Source: Actinomycetes bacterium (GTDB taxonomy: Bacteria; Actinomycetota; Acidimicrobiia; Spongiisociales; UBA5794). Taken from it: a stretch of 41,819 nt of DNA. Where the stretch lies: assembly GCA_024638645.1 (NCBI GenBank), contig JAHEJX010000001.1, forward strand, positions 11,268 to 53,086, given 5' to 3'. Of this stretch, positions 16,158 through 24,338 are shown piece after piece. Within the stretch, counting starts at the first letter, position 1; each line of letters begins with the position of its first letter. Position numbers and translations under genes: made by a program. Below the pieces are notes generated by a model. That model worked only from the letters and a program-made list of their open reading frames with translations. It was not told the DNA's origin and searched no databases.

Positions 16158-16706
16158 ATGGCTTTCTACTATCCGGACCCGCAGCTGGAATCGACCTCGG
16201 TTCGGCTGCGCAAGTGGAGCGTGAACGATCTCGCGTGCATCGAGGCCGCCAGCGCTGATCCAGAGATCCCTCAGGGGACGACGGTTCCAGCCGTGTACTC
16301 GGAGCCTGAAGGCCTCGCCTTCATTGAAAGGCAGTTGGCTAGGCAGACGAGTGGTCAAGGTCTCTCTCTGGCTATCGCTGACACCGCCACCGATGTCGCA
16401 AAAGGGCTTGTGTTCCTTGGGTTGAATCGAATCCGGGGGCACTGCCGCCTCGGCTATTGGCTCATTCCCGATGCACGGGGCCACCGGCGAGGCACCCAAG
16501 CGGTCGCAATGGCGAGCCGCTGGGTGCTCACTGAGACGGACACCCACCGGCTTGTGGCGCAAGTGGTCCCTAAGAACGTGGCATCTGTGGCACTTCTTCG
16601 TCGGCTGGGCTTCGTCGAAGAGGGGGTGCTGCGATCGTGGCTCTGGATCAAAGATGAGGCAGTCGACGTCATCCAGTTTTCGCTGCTGAGGAGCGATATC
16701 GCATAG
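16158..16706 (+). CDS. GNAT family N-acetyltransferase (RimJ/RimL type)
   Basis: 182 aa, acetyl-CoA-dependent transferase acting on a protein N-terminus or small amine. Seen: STSVRLRKWSVNDL at the start as in RimJ/RimL-like proteins, LGYWLIPDARGHRRGTQAV (motif A, acetyl-CoA pyrophosphate loop with the R-G-x-G/A pattern as RGHRRGTQ) and VPKNVASVALLRRLGFVEEGVLRS (motif B). Substrate cannot be inferred. It stands 78 bp after the kinase gene and converges with the HAD gene. Confidence 0.85.
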   Translation: MAFYYPDPQLESTSVRLRKWSVNDLACIEAASADPEIPQGTTVPAVYSEPEGLAFIERQLARQTSGQGLSLAIADTATDVAKGLVFLGLNRIRGHCRLGYWLIPDARGHRRGTQAVAMASRWVLTETDTHRLVAQVVPKNVASVALLRRLGFVEEGVLRSWLWIKDEAVDVIQFSLLRSDIA

Positions 16707-16714
16707 CCCCGGCG

Positions 16715-17320
16715 CTACCCCAGAGCGACGCCGCGGTCAACGAGAGCGGCGCGCAGCTGGGCTCCATCCTCGAATAGAACCCCGTCGATATCGAGATCGC
16801 CGGCACACTCGAGATTCAGCTCCCTGTCATCAATGAAGATGCACTCGTCGGGGCGACGCTGAGTTATCTGGAGCGCCAACTCGTACATTGCGCGTTCCGG
16901 CTTCTTAACACCGAGATAGCACGAGCTGAGAAACAACGACATGCGCTCGTTGAGGCCGAAGCTGTGGATTCGGTGTTCGTTGATCTCGAGCGACTCGTTG
17001 TTGAGAGAGGCGAGCTGCACGTCAACTGCTCTGAGCTCGTCGAGCAGGGCTACCGATCCAGGCAGCTCTCGCGAGTGGGCGAAGACCGAAGCCGTAAATG
17101 CGGCGCGACTGAAGTCGCGATTGCGGTAGAAGACGGTGCGAGTGAGGTACTCCTGCAGGTCCATCTGTCCCGTCTCGAAGTCGTGAGCAACGAAGTCATG
17201 GCGATCCTGGAACTCTTCATAGTCGAGGCCGAACTCGTCGGCGGATGCCCTCCGTTGGTGCCGGTCCCATCCGTTCGTCAGAATCACACCGCCGATGTCG
17301 AAGAAGATCGTCTTGATCAT
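16715..17320 (-). CDS. HAD-superfamily phosphatase (YihX-like)
   Basis: 201 aa. Motif I is FFDIGGVI: nucleophile Asp8 is present but the usual general-acid Asp two residues on is Gly10, as in the DLGNV pattern of YihX-type sugar-1-phosphatases. Motif II lies near SLNNES, motif III is the Lys of GVKKPE, motif IV is FIDDREL. The helical cap is of the C1 type. Start ATG 17320 overlaps the pgi stop (ATGA), so it is the last gene of the tal-pgi operon; a longer frame to 17386 would lie inside pgi. A sugar-phosphate substrate such as glucose-1-phosphate fits the context but is not shown. Confidence 0.85.
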   Translation of the reverse strand: MIKTIFFDIGGVILTNGWDRHQRRASADEFGLDYEEFQDRHDFVAHDFETGQMDLQEYLTRTVFYRNRDFSRAAFTASVFAHSRELPGSVALLDELRAVDVQLASLNNESLEINEHRIHSFGLNERMSLFLSSCYLGVKKPERAMYELALQITQRRPDECIFIDDRELNLECAGDLDIDGVLFEDGAQLRAALVDRGVALG

Positions 17321-18942
17321 CGCGTCGCCGCTTTGACCGCATCGGCGACCCGCGTCAGCGCTGCCGTTCCGTCGTCGCCGAGGCACACAAGAAGCGCGCG
17401 GCGGCCCCGCTGTTTGAGTGCCAGATGGTCGCCCAACGACTGCGCCGTGACGAGTTTGGTGAAGTCGTAGTCAGTGGTCGGTACGGGTACATCTGGCGAG
17501 GGATGGTCGATGATTTCGAGATAAAGACCGTTGTTGGGGCCTCCCTTGTGGAGCTGCCCTGTGGAGTGGAGGAATCGGGGGCCGAAATCGAGCGTGGTGG
17601 CGATCCGCTTCTTGTTGCGGATTGCGAGACGAGCCTCCGTGAGAATTGCGGTCGCTTCGGCAGTGGGCTGGATGAACGCATTGATACCGACGTAGTCGCC
17701 TGCTCGAGCGCCATCGAGCCACTCCGCTATGTGAGTCGGCAGGTCGGCGGCCATGGCGTCCAGCTCGACCACGCCGCTCAGATCCAGCGTTCCTTCCATG
17801 GCGTCTTTAGCCAACTCCTTGGCAAGTTGGACGTCCGGTTGGTTGAACGGCTGGATTCCGATGATCTTGCCGGCGAGGGCAGTGGCCATTTCGAATATGT
17901 ACATGGCTGCGGCGAGATCGTTCACAGACTCCAGAGTCATCAACCCGATGGGGTGCCCGGCAAGTCCGGCCACATCGATCGGCTGGGAATCTGCTGTGCG
18001 GATCACAACGAAGAATCGATCGTCGCCATAATCGACTTCGGCTCCCAGTGTTTCGCCGCCAATCGGCACGATTCCTTTGTCGTCCTTACCGGTGGATTCG
18101 GCGATCAGCTGCTCGATCCACGCTGGAAGAGCGTCCAAGTCTGAAGTCGTGACGAAGGTCACCTTGTCGTGGCCCGCCAGCGCCAGATCGCCCAACGCGG
18201 CCCCGAGGCGGCACCCCGTTGCAGTGGCGACCATCGCCTCCGGACCATGGCTCTTTTGCTCCGCAATCGCCGCAGCTTGCAGCTTCGCCAAGTCGACTCC
18301 GATGGCTGCTGCGGGCACCATGCCGAACTCCGTCAGGGCGCTGTAGCGCCCGCCGACTTGCGGCGGCGCGAGGAAGACGCGGCGAAAGTCACGTTCGGTT
18401 GCGAGTTCTTGCAGCTTGCTGCCGGGGTCGGTCGTGGCCACGAAGTGGCGGCCCGGCCGGTCGGTGACGGCTGCGACCTTGGCCCAGAAGTACTCCATGA
18501 ATGACAGAGGCTCGATAGTCGTCCCCGACTTGGATGCCACGATGAACACGGTTGTCAGGACATCGATGCCGTCTTCGAGAGCGACAATCGCAGCCGGGTG
18601 AGTCGAGTCGAGCACGCGCAACTCGGGTGAGCCGCCAAAGGTCTCGAAGAAGACTTCAGGAGCGAGGCTGGATCCGCCCATGCCGAGCACGACAACATGT
18701 TCGATGCCATCGTCGAGCAGCTCGTCTCGGAAGTCCGTCAGCTCGGGTATCAGGCCGGCGAGCCGCTCCGGAAGGTCGAGCCAACCGAGGCGGTCGGTCA
18801 GTTCGGGAACCGGCTTCGGGGACCAGACGGTGTGATCCTTCTCCCATATGCGGCGCAGTACGTCTTCGCTACCCCACGCGGCCAAGCGCTCACCAACTCG
18901 GTCGGCGTGTTCGCCGAGCCGCAACTCGAGATGGACACTCAT
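17317..18942 (-). CDS. pgi: Glucose-6-phosphate isomerase
   Basis: Interconverts glucose-6-phosphate and fructose-6-phosphate; 541 aa, cytosolic. Sugar-phosphate isomerase (SIS) motifs: VVVLGMGGSSLAPEVF and FIVASKSGTTIEPLS in the N-terminal SIS domain, NAFIQP and the C-terminal LHKGGPNNGLYL segment. It belongs to the divergent type that in several bacteria is fused to transaldolase in a single polypeptide; here the two are separate genes joined by an ATGA overlap, consistent with coupled translation. Followed by the HAD gene with another ATGA overlap. Confidence 0.92.
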   Translation of the reverse strand: MSVHLELRLGEHADRVGERLAAWGSEDVLRRIWEKDHTVWSPKPVPELTDRLGWLDLPERLAGLIPELTDFRDELLDDGIEHVVVLGMGGSSLAPEVFFETFGGSPELRVLDSTHPAAIVALEDGIDVLTTVFIVASKSGTTIEPLSFMEYFWAKVAAVTDRPGRHFVATTDPGSKLQELATERDFRRVFLAPPQVGGRYSALTEFGMVPAAAIGVDLAKLQAAAIAEQKSHGPEAMVATATGCRLGAALGDLALAGHDKVTFVTTSDLDALPAWIEQLIAESTGKDDKGIVPIGGETLGAEVDYGDDRFFVVIRTADSQPIDVAGLAGHPIGLMTLESVNDLAAAMYIFEMATALAGKIIGIQPFNQPDVQLAKELAKDAMEGTLDLSGVVELDAMAADLPTHIAEWLDGARAGDYVGINAFIQPTAEATAILTEARLAIRNKKRIATTLDFGPRFLHSTGQLHKGGPNNGLYLEIIDHPSPDVPVPTTDYDFTKLVTAQSLGDHLALKQRGRRALLVCLGDDGTAALTRVADAVKAATR

Positions 18943-20036
18943 CCGGTGATGGAATCGATTTTGCGGCGCAGTGTGTCGAGCATGTCGACGTACGAGTCCG
19001 CGAACTTCTCGACGCCCTCCTTCAACAGCTCATCCGTTACGAGGTCGAGATCTGCCCCAACGGCGCGGAATGCCTGGAGCGTCGCCTCGGCGTCTGCTGC
19101 ATTCGAGCCAACGGCCGACGAGTCGATCTCACCGTGATCAATGAAGGCGTCAACAGTGGCCGGAGGGAGGGTATTGACAGTATTGGGCCCGACCAAGGAG
19201 TCGACGTAAAGCACGTCTGGGTAGGCAGGGTTCTTGGTTGAAGTGGATGCCCAGAGGCATCGCTGGGGACGAGCGCCGTTTTGAAGCTCGGCGGCAAAAG
19301 CCGGTCCTTCGAAGATTGCCCTGTAGGTCCGGTAGGCAAGCTTGGCGTTGGCGACAGCGATCTTTCCCCGCAGCTCCAGCGCTTCTTCGGTGCCGATCTT
19401 GTCGAGTACCGCGTCGGCCTTACTATCGACTCTGGACACGAAGAACGAGGCAACAGAAGAGACCGTCGATGGGTCATCAGCTCTGATTAGGCCCCGTACG
19501 TATGCATGAGCGGCGTCTTCGTACGCCGACAAGGCAAAGAGGAGGGTGACGTTGATATTGATCCCGGCCGCGGTCAGCTCCTCTATCGCCGGCATTCCCT
19601 CCGGAGTAGCCGGAACCTTGATCATCAGGTTGGGCCGGTCGACCTTCTTCCACAGCCGATGCGCGGCTTCTATGGTTCCCGCCGTGTCGGCTGCCAGGAG
19701 AGGAGATACCTCGAGAGAAACGTACCCATCGTCGCGACCTGCGTTGTCGTATACAGGGCGCAACACATCGGCCGCGTTGCGAATGTCCACCACGGCGAGC
19801 TCCTCGAAGACTTCGTCCACCGAAGCCTCCGGATTGGATGCGAGGATCTCGCGGATCTGATCGTCGTATTGCTCGGACGTGTCGATTGCCTGTTGGAAGA
19901 TCGACGGGTTGCTGGTGACGCCCCTAATGCCGTCGTCGACGAGCTGAGCCAGCTCGCCGTCTTCGATCATGTCTCGGCGGATGAAGTCGTACCAAACCGA
20001 CTGGCCGGCGGCGTGGAGATCATGGAGCTTGGACAT
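18939..20036 (-). CDS. tal: Transaldolase
   Basis: Transfers a dihydroxyacetone unit between sedoheptulose-7-phosphate and glyceraldehyde-3-phosphate in the non-oxidative pentose phosphate pathway; 365 aa, the long TalB-like type of actinobacteria. GVTSNPSIF is the family signature near the N-terminus, the Schiff-base Lys140 is in LMIKVPATPEG, and ASFFVSRVDSKAD follows. A GAAAGGT ribosome site lies upstream of the ATG. First gene of the tal-pgi-HAD set, 121 bp after galU. Confidence 0.93.
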   Translation of the reverse strand: MSKLHDLHAAGQSVWYDFIRRDMIEDGELAQLVDDGIRGVTSNPSIFQQAIDTSEQYDDQIREILASNPEASVDEVFEELAVVDIRNAADVLRPVYDNAGRDDGYVSLEVSPLLAADTAGTIEAAHRLWKKVDRPNLMIKVPATPEGMPAIEELTAAGININVTLLFALSAYEDAAHAYVRGLIRADDPSTVSSVASFFVSRVDSKADAVLDKIGTEEALELRGKIAVANAKLAYRTYRAIFEGPAFAAELQNGARPQRCLWASTSTKNPAYPDVLYVDSLVGPNTVNTLPPATVDAFIDHGEIDSSAVGSNAADAEATLQAFRAVGADLDLVTDELLKEGVEKFADSYVDMLDTLRRKIDSITG

Positions 20037-20157
20037 CAGCGCTGAGACCTTTCAGGAGGAGCAGGTACGGCATATAACGTATCAGGCTACCGAGGTCTTC
20101 CGGACTTGGAGCTCCCAAGTAGGAATCACGAAGTACGAACTGACAACGACGACCTCT

Positions 20158-21042
20158 TCAAACCTGTCTGTGCTCTTCGAGGACCTGCTCTATCCGTTGA
20201 AACACGTCGCGCCCCAGGTCGTCGCGCTCGAGTGCGAACGCAACGTTCGCCTCGAGGAAGCCGACCTTGGTGCCACAGTCGTAACGGGTGCCGGATAGCC
20301 GCATGCCATTGAACGGCATGTTGCCGATCATCTTCGCCATGGAGTCAGTGAGCTGGATTTCGTTGCCCGCACCCCGTTCACCGAGTGCGAGAAAGCCGAG
20401 CACTTCGGGCTGCAGGATGTAGCGGCCGACGATGGCGAGGTTCGAAGGTGCGTCGGCAGGATCCGGCTTTTCGACGAGGTCGAGCACTTCGACCACCTTG
20501 CCGTCGTCGCCGCCAGGAGCCACGACGCCGTAGCGCGCTGTGTCCGCGTGTGGCACCTCCATCAGGGCAACGACGTTGCCGCCGTGCTCAGTATGTACTT
20601 CGGCCATCTCGGCAAGCGTGCCCGGTTCCCCGCTGATTAGATCGTCGGCGAGGAGGACGGCGAATGGTTCGTTGCCGATGAAGTTGCGAGCCGTCCACAC
20701 GGCGTGGCCCAACCCGAGGGCCTCCATCTGACGGACGTAAGCGAACTGTCCCGGCTCGCCCATTGCATTCGTGATCGACGAGAGTTCTTCTTCGCGGCCC
20801 TTGGCGGTTAGCGCATGCTCCAGTTCGAAGTGGCTGTCGAAGTGATTCTGGATAGCTGTCTTGCCACGTCCTGTGACGAAGACAAACTCCTCAATGCCCG
20901 CCGCCCGCGCTTCTTCAACAGCGTATTCGATGAGCGGCTTGTCGACGATGGGAAGCATCTCCTTGGGGAGAGCCTTCGTGGCAGGGAGGAATCTTGTTCC
21001 GAGCCCACCTACGGGGAAGACTGCCTTACGAATCGGCTTCAC
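20158..21042 (-). CDS. galU: UTP-glucose-1-phosphate uridylyltransferase
   Basis: Makes UDP-glucose from UTP and glucose-1-phosphate for glycan and glycolipid synthesis; 294 aa, full length. VFPVGGLGTRFLPATK is the nucleotide-binding loop with PKEMLPIVDKPLIEY following; VLLADDLI, EKPDPADAPSN and GTRYDCGTKVGF are further family motifs. Start is GTG 21042 with GGAG upstream. It lies between rlmN and tal on the same strand and could share a transcript; the 238-bp gap upstream leaves room for its own promoter. Confidence 0.94.
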   Translation of the reverse strand: MKPIRKAVFPVGGLGTRFLPATKALPKEMLPIVDKPLIEYAVEEARAAGIEEFVFVTGRGKTAIQNHFDSHFELEHALTAKGREEELSSITNAMGEPGQFAYVRQMEALGLGHAVWTARNFIGNEPFAVLLADDLISGEPGTLAEMAEVHTEHGGNVVALMEVPHADTARYGVVAPGGDDGKVVEVLDLVEKPDPADAPSNLAIVGRYILQPEVLGFLALGERGAGNEIQLTDSMAKMIGNMPFNGMRLSGTRYDCGTKVGFLEANVAFALERDDLGRDVFQRIEQVLEEHRQV

Positions 21043-21280
21043 CTGTGCACTCCATTAATTGCTCGCGGCCTTTGACCGGCTGGCCTCCGGTCCAGTACAG
21101 GATCGGCAGCACTACGCGCACCTTGAGGTGAGGTCCGACGTTTGCGCAGCGCCCAACTCTTCCCCGTGTCTTCATCCCCAACGGGCTCCAATGATATGAG
21201 GTTGAAGGAGTTGCGCAAGGCATATCGGACGATGATCCGTGAGTACTAGGGAGCGGCCTGTGGCAAGTACCTGTTGTTCA

Positions 21281-22360
21281 CTATTCGGTTTTCGGGTCCG
21301 CAAGTGTCCGCGCAGGGGGACCAACACGGATCGGGACTTCTTCGGCCCTTGTGCGCAGCTGGCCACACGCACCGTCGATGTCCTGGCCACGGGTGGCGCG
21401 CAGAGTCGCGTTGGCGCCTTCCGCCCGGAGAGCTTCCATGAAGCGCATAAGTGTCGGGCGATCCGCCGGTTGCTCATGACTCAGGGGAGTTGGGTTGAGG
21501 TTGATCACGTTGACGTGGGCGCCCAGATCGGTGGCGATTGCTGCGAGCTTCTGCGCTTGCTCCACGGAGTCGTTGGTTCCACTCATCAATGCCCATTCGA
21601 TGGTGACGCGGCGACCTTTGCGATCGAAGTACTCGCGGCAGGCGTCCACGACGTCGGCCAGCGGGTAACGGTTGTTGAGCGGGACGAGGGTCGATCTGAG
21701 CTCGTCATCGGCCGCGTGCAGGCTGACAGCCAGTCCCACCTGCCAAGGCGTTTGTGCCAACCGCCGCATACCGGGAACGGCGCCGACCGTCGATACGGTC
21801 ACTGATCGAGCAGCCATGTCCATCACATCGACCATGCGATGGAGCGATTCAACCACGCGCGGGTAATTGGCCAGGGGTTCACCCATTCCCATGAACACGA
21901 CGTTGGTGACCCGTTGTGGCGAGCCCGGCAGCGGGTTGGCGCGGACATGGGCGTTGGCGTAGGCCACTTGGGCGACAATTTCGCCGGCGCTGAGATGACG
22001 TTCAAACCCAAACTGGCCGGTTGCGCAGAAGGTGCAACCCATTGCGCAGCCCGCCTGCGATGAGATGCAAAGGGTGGTGCGGTCGTCGTAACCCATCAAG
22101 ACGGACTCGATGGAGGCATGATCGGGAGTCCGGAATAGCCACTTGCGGGTACGCCCTGCGTCGCCAGTTTGTGTGATTTCGACTTCGAAGGGCCACAGCT
22201 TGTCGGCCAGCTCGTCGCGTAACCCGATTGGCAGGTTCGTCATCCCTTCCGTTGAGAGGACGAAGTCCTGGTACAACCAGCGGCAGAGCTGATCAGCGCG
22301 ATAGCGCGGGTGTTCGCCGAGTACGTCTCCGAGCTCCTCGGGACGGGTGTCGTAGAGCAC
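21281..22360 (-). CDS. rlmN: 23S rRNA/tRNA adenine-C2 methyltransferase (radical SAM)
   Basis: Methylates C2 of A2503 in 23S rRNA and A37 in some tRNAs. With GTG 22360 as start the protein has 359 aa; the radical-SAM cluster is CAMGCTFC (Cys105, Cys109, Cys112), GMGEPLANYP binds SAM, and the C-terminal GACGQLR contains the methyl-carrying Cys. The longest frame begins with TTG 22393 inside the preceding gene; GTG 22360 lies two bases after that gene's stop and is more likely. Cotranscribed with the HhH membrane protein. Confidence 0.92.
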   Translation of the reverse strand: MLYDTRPEELGDVLGEHPRYRADQLCRWLYQDFVLSTEGMTNLPIGLRDELADKLWPFEVEITQTGDAGRTRKWLFRTPDHASIESVLMGYDDRTTLCISSQAGCAMGCTFCATGQFGFERHLSAGEIVAQVAYANAHVRANPLPGSPQRVTNVVFMGMGEPLANYPRVVESLHRMVDVMDMAARSVTVSTVGAVPGMRRLAQTPWQVGLAVSLHAADDELRSTLVPLNNRYPLADVVDACREYFDRKGRRVTIEWALMSGTNDSVEQAQKLAAIATDLGAHVNVINLNPTPLSHEQPADRPTLMRFMEALRAEGANATLRATRGQDIDGACGQLRTRAEEVPIRVGPPARTLADPKTE

Positions 22361-22362
22361 GA

Positions 22363-22734
22363 CTAAGCCAGGTCGGAGGCTTTGCGAATCCAATCGGCGA
22401 TGCGATCTCGAGGAAGATCGGTGCGGCTGGCCAGATCCTCGGCATCAGCATTGGCGAGATCGCCGAAACTCTTGATGCCGGCACCCGCCAGCCGCTTGGC
22501 GTAAACCGGCCCGATGCCGTTGACGGCGGTCAGGTCGTCTTGAAGCTCGAATCCTTCCCCATTCGACTCAACGACGGCTGCTGGTTTCGTCTCAGTCGTG
22601 GGCGGGGGTGGATTCCTGAAAGCAGGCGGATGGGCCGTCGGTTGCTGGGGTCCCGGGAGAAGTTGATCGCGCAACATCCAAACGATTCCCGCGGCGAATC
22701 CCGCAAGAGAGACGAGTTTCAAAAGCTTCTTCAC
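22363..22734 (-). CDS. Membrane-anchored helix-hairpin-helix protein
   Basis: 123 aa: N-terminal transmembrane anchor (about 4-22), a proline-rich linker, and a C-terminal helix-hairpin-helix/DUF4332-like domain (DDLTAVNGIGPVYAKRLAGAGI followed by SFGDLANADAEDLA). Such tandem HhH modules usually bind DNA non-specifically or mediate protein contacts; role unknown. GTG start supported by TAAACT seven bases upstream. Directly precedes rlmN. Confidence 0.8.
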   Translation of the reverse strand: MKKLLKLVSLAGFAAGIVWMLRDQLLPGPQQPTAHPPAFRNPPPPTTETKPAAVVESNGEGFELQDDLTAVNGIGPVYAKRLAGAGIKSFGDLANADAEDLASRTDLPRDRIADWIRKASDLA

Positions 22735-22741
22735 CTGACCG

Positions 22742-22747
22742 AGTTTA
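22742..22747 (-). promoter_or_regulatory. -10 element (TAAACT) of the HhH-rlmN transcript
   Basis: TAAACT on the minus strand, 7 nt before the GTG start. Confidence 0.5.
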
Positions 22748-22802
22748 GGGCAGACATTCCCGCCTCAATCCAGTTGTTGCGCGATGCACATCGCGCAACC
22801 AA

Positions 22803-23240
22803 CTAGGGATACCCAGCCGAACTGTCGGAACTCACTCCGGCCTCTTCCGATCCGACCACAGTTGGATCGGGATCTGGGGCCAGACTTCTGTCCGCGGTGT
22901 CTGGTCCGAGATCGACCCCGAGGATGTTGCCGGCGACTCGCGCGCTGACCTCGGCAGGAATGTCGATGGGAGGGGCGGCTCGAACGCCGGTTGCGGAGAA
23001 CGCGGCAAACCCCGCGATGGCGATCAAGCCAACGATCAGGATTCCGGCAAACGCCTTGGGGCGCTGCAGCTGCAAGTTCTCCGCCTTCCTTCTTCGCTCG
23101 AACCGATCAAACATGAGGATCGGCGAGAACTCCCCCCAAGCGCCGGGGAAGTTGAGCCGAGAGTATCGAACGATTGGGACGGGGCGCAAGCCGATTTCTG
23201 CCAAAACATTCCAGTCGAGCGAGGCCGCGAAATCCAACAT
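22803..23240 (-). CDS. Membrane protein of unknown function
   Basis: 145 aa if it starts at ATG 23240; ATG 23114 would give 103 aa. A basic stretch (RFERRRKAENLQLQRPK) precedes one transmembrane segment (about 75-97), then an acidic, serine-rich extracytoplasmic tail containing VDLGPDTADRS and ending in SSAGYP. No family recognised. The gene is divergent from the next, with start codons only 26 bp apart and the putative -10 elements of both overlapping in GCTACAGC/GCTGTAGC (23250-23257). The start choice is uncertain. Confidence 0.55.
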   Translation of the reverse strand: MLDFAASLDWNVLAEIGLRPVPIVRYSRLNFPGAWGEFSPILMFDRFERRRKAENLQLQRPKAFAGILIVGLIAIAGFAAFSATGVRAAPPIDIPAEVSARVAGNILGVDLGPDTADRSLAPDPDPTVVGSEEAGVSSDSSAGYP

Positions 23241-23252
23241 TTGCGAATGCTG

Positions 23253-23258
23253 TAGCGT
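23253..23258 (+). promoter_or_regulatory. -10 element (TAGCGT) in the divergent 23.25 kb promoter
   Basis: TAGCGT ends 7 nt before GTG 23266. On the other strand TACAGC lies 8 nt before ATG 23240, so both genes appear to use the same few bases. Confidence 0.45.
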
Positions 23259-23265
23259 CTGAGGC

Positions 23266-24249
23266 GTGGCTATGAAAGGCGCGTGGAGGCACCTGGCGCT
23301 CACAACGGCCTTACTCCTGTTTGGATTGGCCTGGTCTGCCGCGCCGGCGGCTGCGCAAGGCAGTACTCCCTGCGACGATCATTTCCCCGCACAGGACTGG
23401 CAGCTCGTACAAGCTGGAAGCGGAGTGACCACCTATCGCGCTGAGCTGGACGAAGATATCGCCGCGCGATTCGGCGATGATGCGCAGGCAACCGCCGATC
23501 TGCTTGCCGCAGATCTCGGATCGATCCCACCAATGGCGATCTGTGTCTTTGGAAGCGCCACCGCGCTGGATGGGAGCTCACTGGAGGCCGCCGGTTTGCT
23601 GCCGCCCGGTCAGCGATTGCACGCGGTGGCCTACCGAGCCGAGGCAGTGCTGTTCGTCGACACGCAACAGTTCCGATTGGTCGGCGATGCGATCGCACTC
23701 GGTGTAGCGGAAATCGCGCTGTGGCATCAGAGTGGGGGAGAGGGCTATCCCGAACCGCTGGCCGGCGCCATTGCGCAGTGGTACGTCGCCAGGCAGGACA
23801 GCCAACAGGCGGCACAGAATCGCTCCACGATGCGAGTGGCCAACTTCTTCAACGACCCGACTGGCACCGCCCCGCCGATTCCCTGGCTGTCAACGGTGCA
23901 AGAGTCGATTTCAGTTTGGAATCCGGAGTTCCAGGCAAGTCCGATAGGCGACTTCATTGAGAGTGCCGTCGCCGCGAACGGTCCTTCGATAATGATCGAT
24001 CCGCAGGCTGAGGAGTGGGAGGCTGCCGAAGTCGCATGGCGTGCGGCGCTGCGTGAGGAGCTGTTGCAGGGTGCCGATCGGTCACGAGAATGGGTCGGCG
24101 GAGTTGCGATAGCGATCTTGGTGGTCGTCACCGGCATTGCCATGGCCTTGTGGGGTCGCCGGGTCAATCGGCGCAAGCAGGAGCCGATGGGCGACATCGC
24201 CGTGGTCGAGGGGTTCTTTGACCACGACGCCGAGAAGTCGGACGCCTGA
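23266..24249 (+). CDS. Exported, membrane-anchored protein, possibly a degenerate peptidase
   Basis: 327 aa: Sec signal peptide (about 1-30, ending in APAAAQ), an extracytoplasmic domain, and a C-terminal transmembrane segment (about 277-297) with a short acidic cytosolic tail. GDAIALGVAEIALWHQ followed by YPEPLAGAIAQWYVAR resembles the helix pair of MA-type gluzincin peptidases, where HExxH is followed by LPxWLxEGxAxY; here the zinc-binding residues are not conserved, so any such relation would be non-catalytic. That comparison is tentative. GTG 23266 fits TAGCGT seven bases upstream; ATG 23272 is an alternative. Confidence 0.72.
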   Translation: MAMKGAWRHLALTTALLLFGLAWSAAPAAAQGSTPCDDHFPAQDWQLVQAGSGVTTYRAELDEDIAARFGDDAQATADLLAADLGSIPPMAICVFGSATALDGSSLEAAGLLPPGQRLHAVAYRAEAVLFVDTQQFRLVGDAIALGVAEIALWHQSGGEGYPEPLAGAIAQWYVARQDSQQAAQNRSTMRVANFFNDPTGTAPPIPWLSTVQESISVWNPEFQASPIGDFIESAVAANGPSIMIDPQAEEWEAAEVAWRAALREELLQGADRSREWVGGVAIAILVVVTGIAMALWGRRVNRRKQEPMGDIAVVEGFFDHDAEKSDA

Positions 24250-24338
24250 CCTATGTCAACTCGATAGGTACTAAACGCCCTGCTAGCTGGGTCCTCCTTG
24301 TTGTAGTTTGGACCTCGGACATCTCGAAGGGAGCCTGA

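Noticed and set aside
21026-21223. Small minus-strand gene between rlmN and galU
   Set aside because: It overlaps the galU start, has no ribosome site and no family pattern; the 21043-21280 gap otherwise shows nothing I can support.
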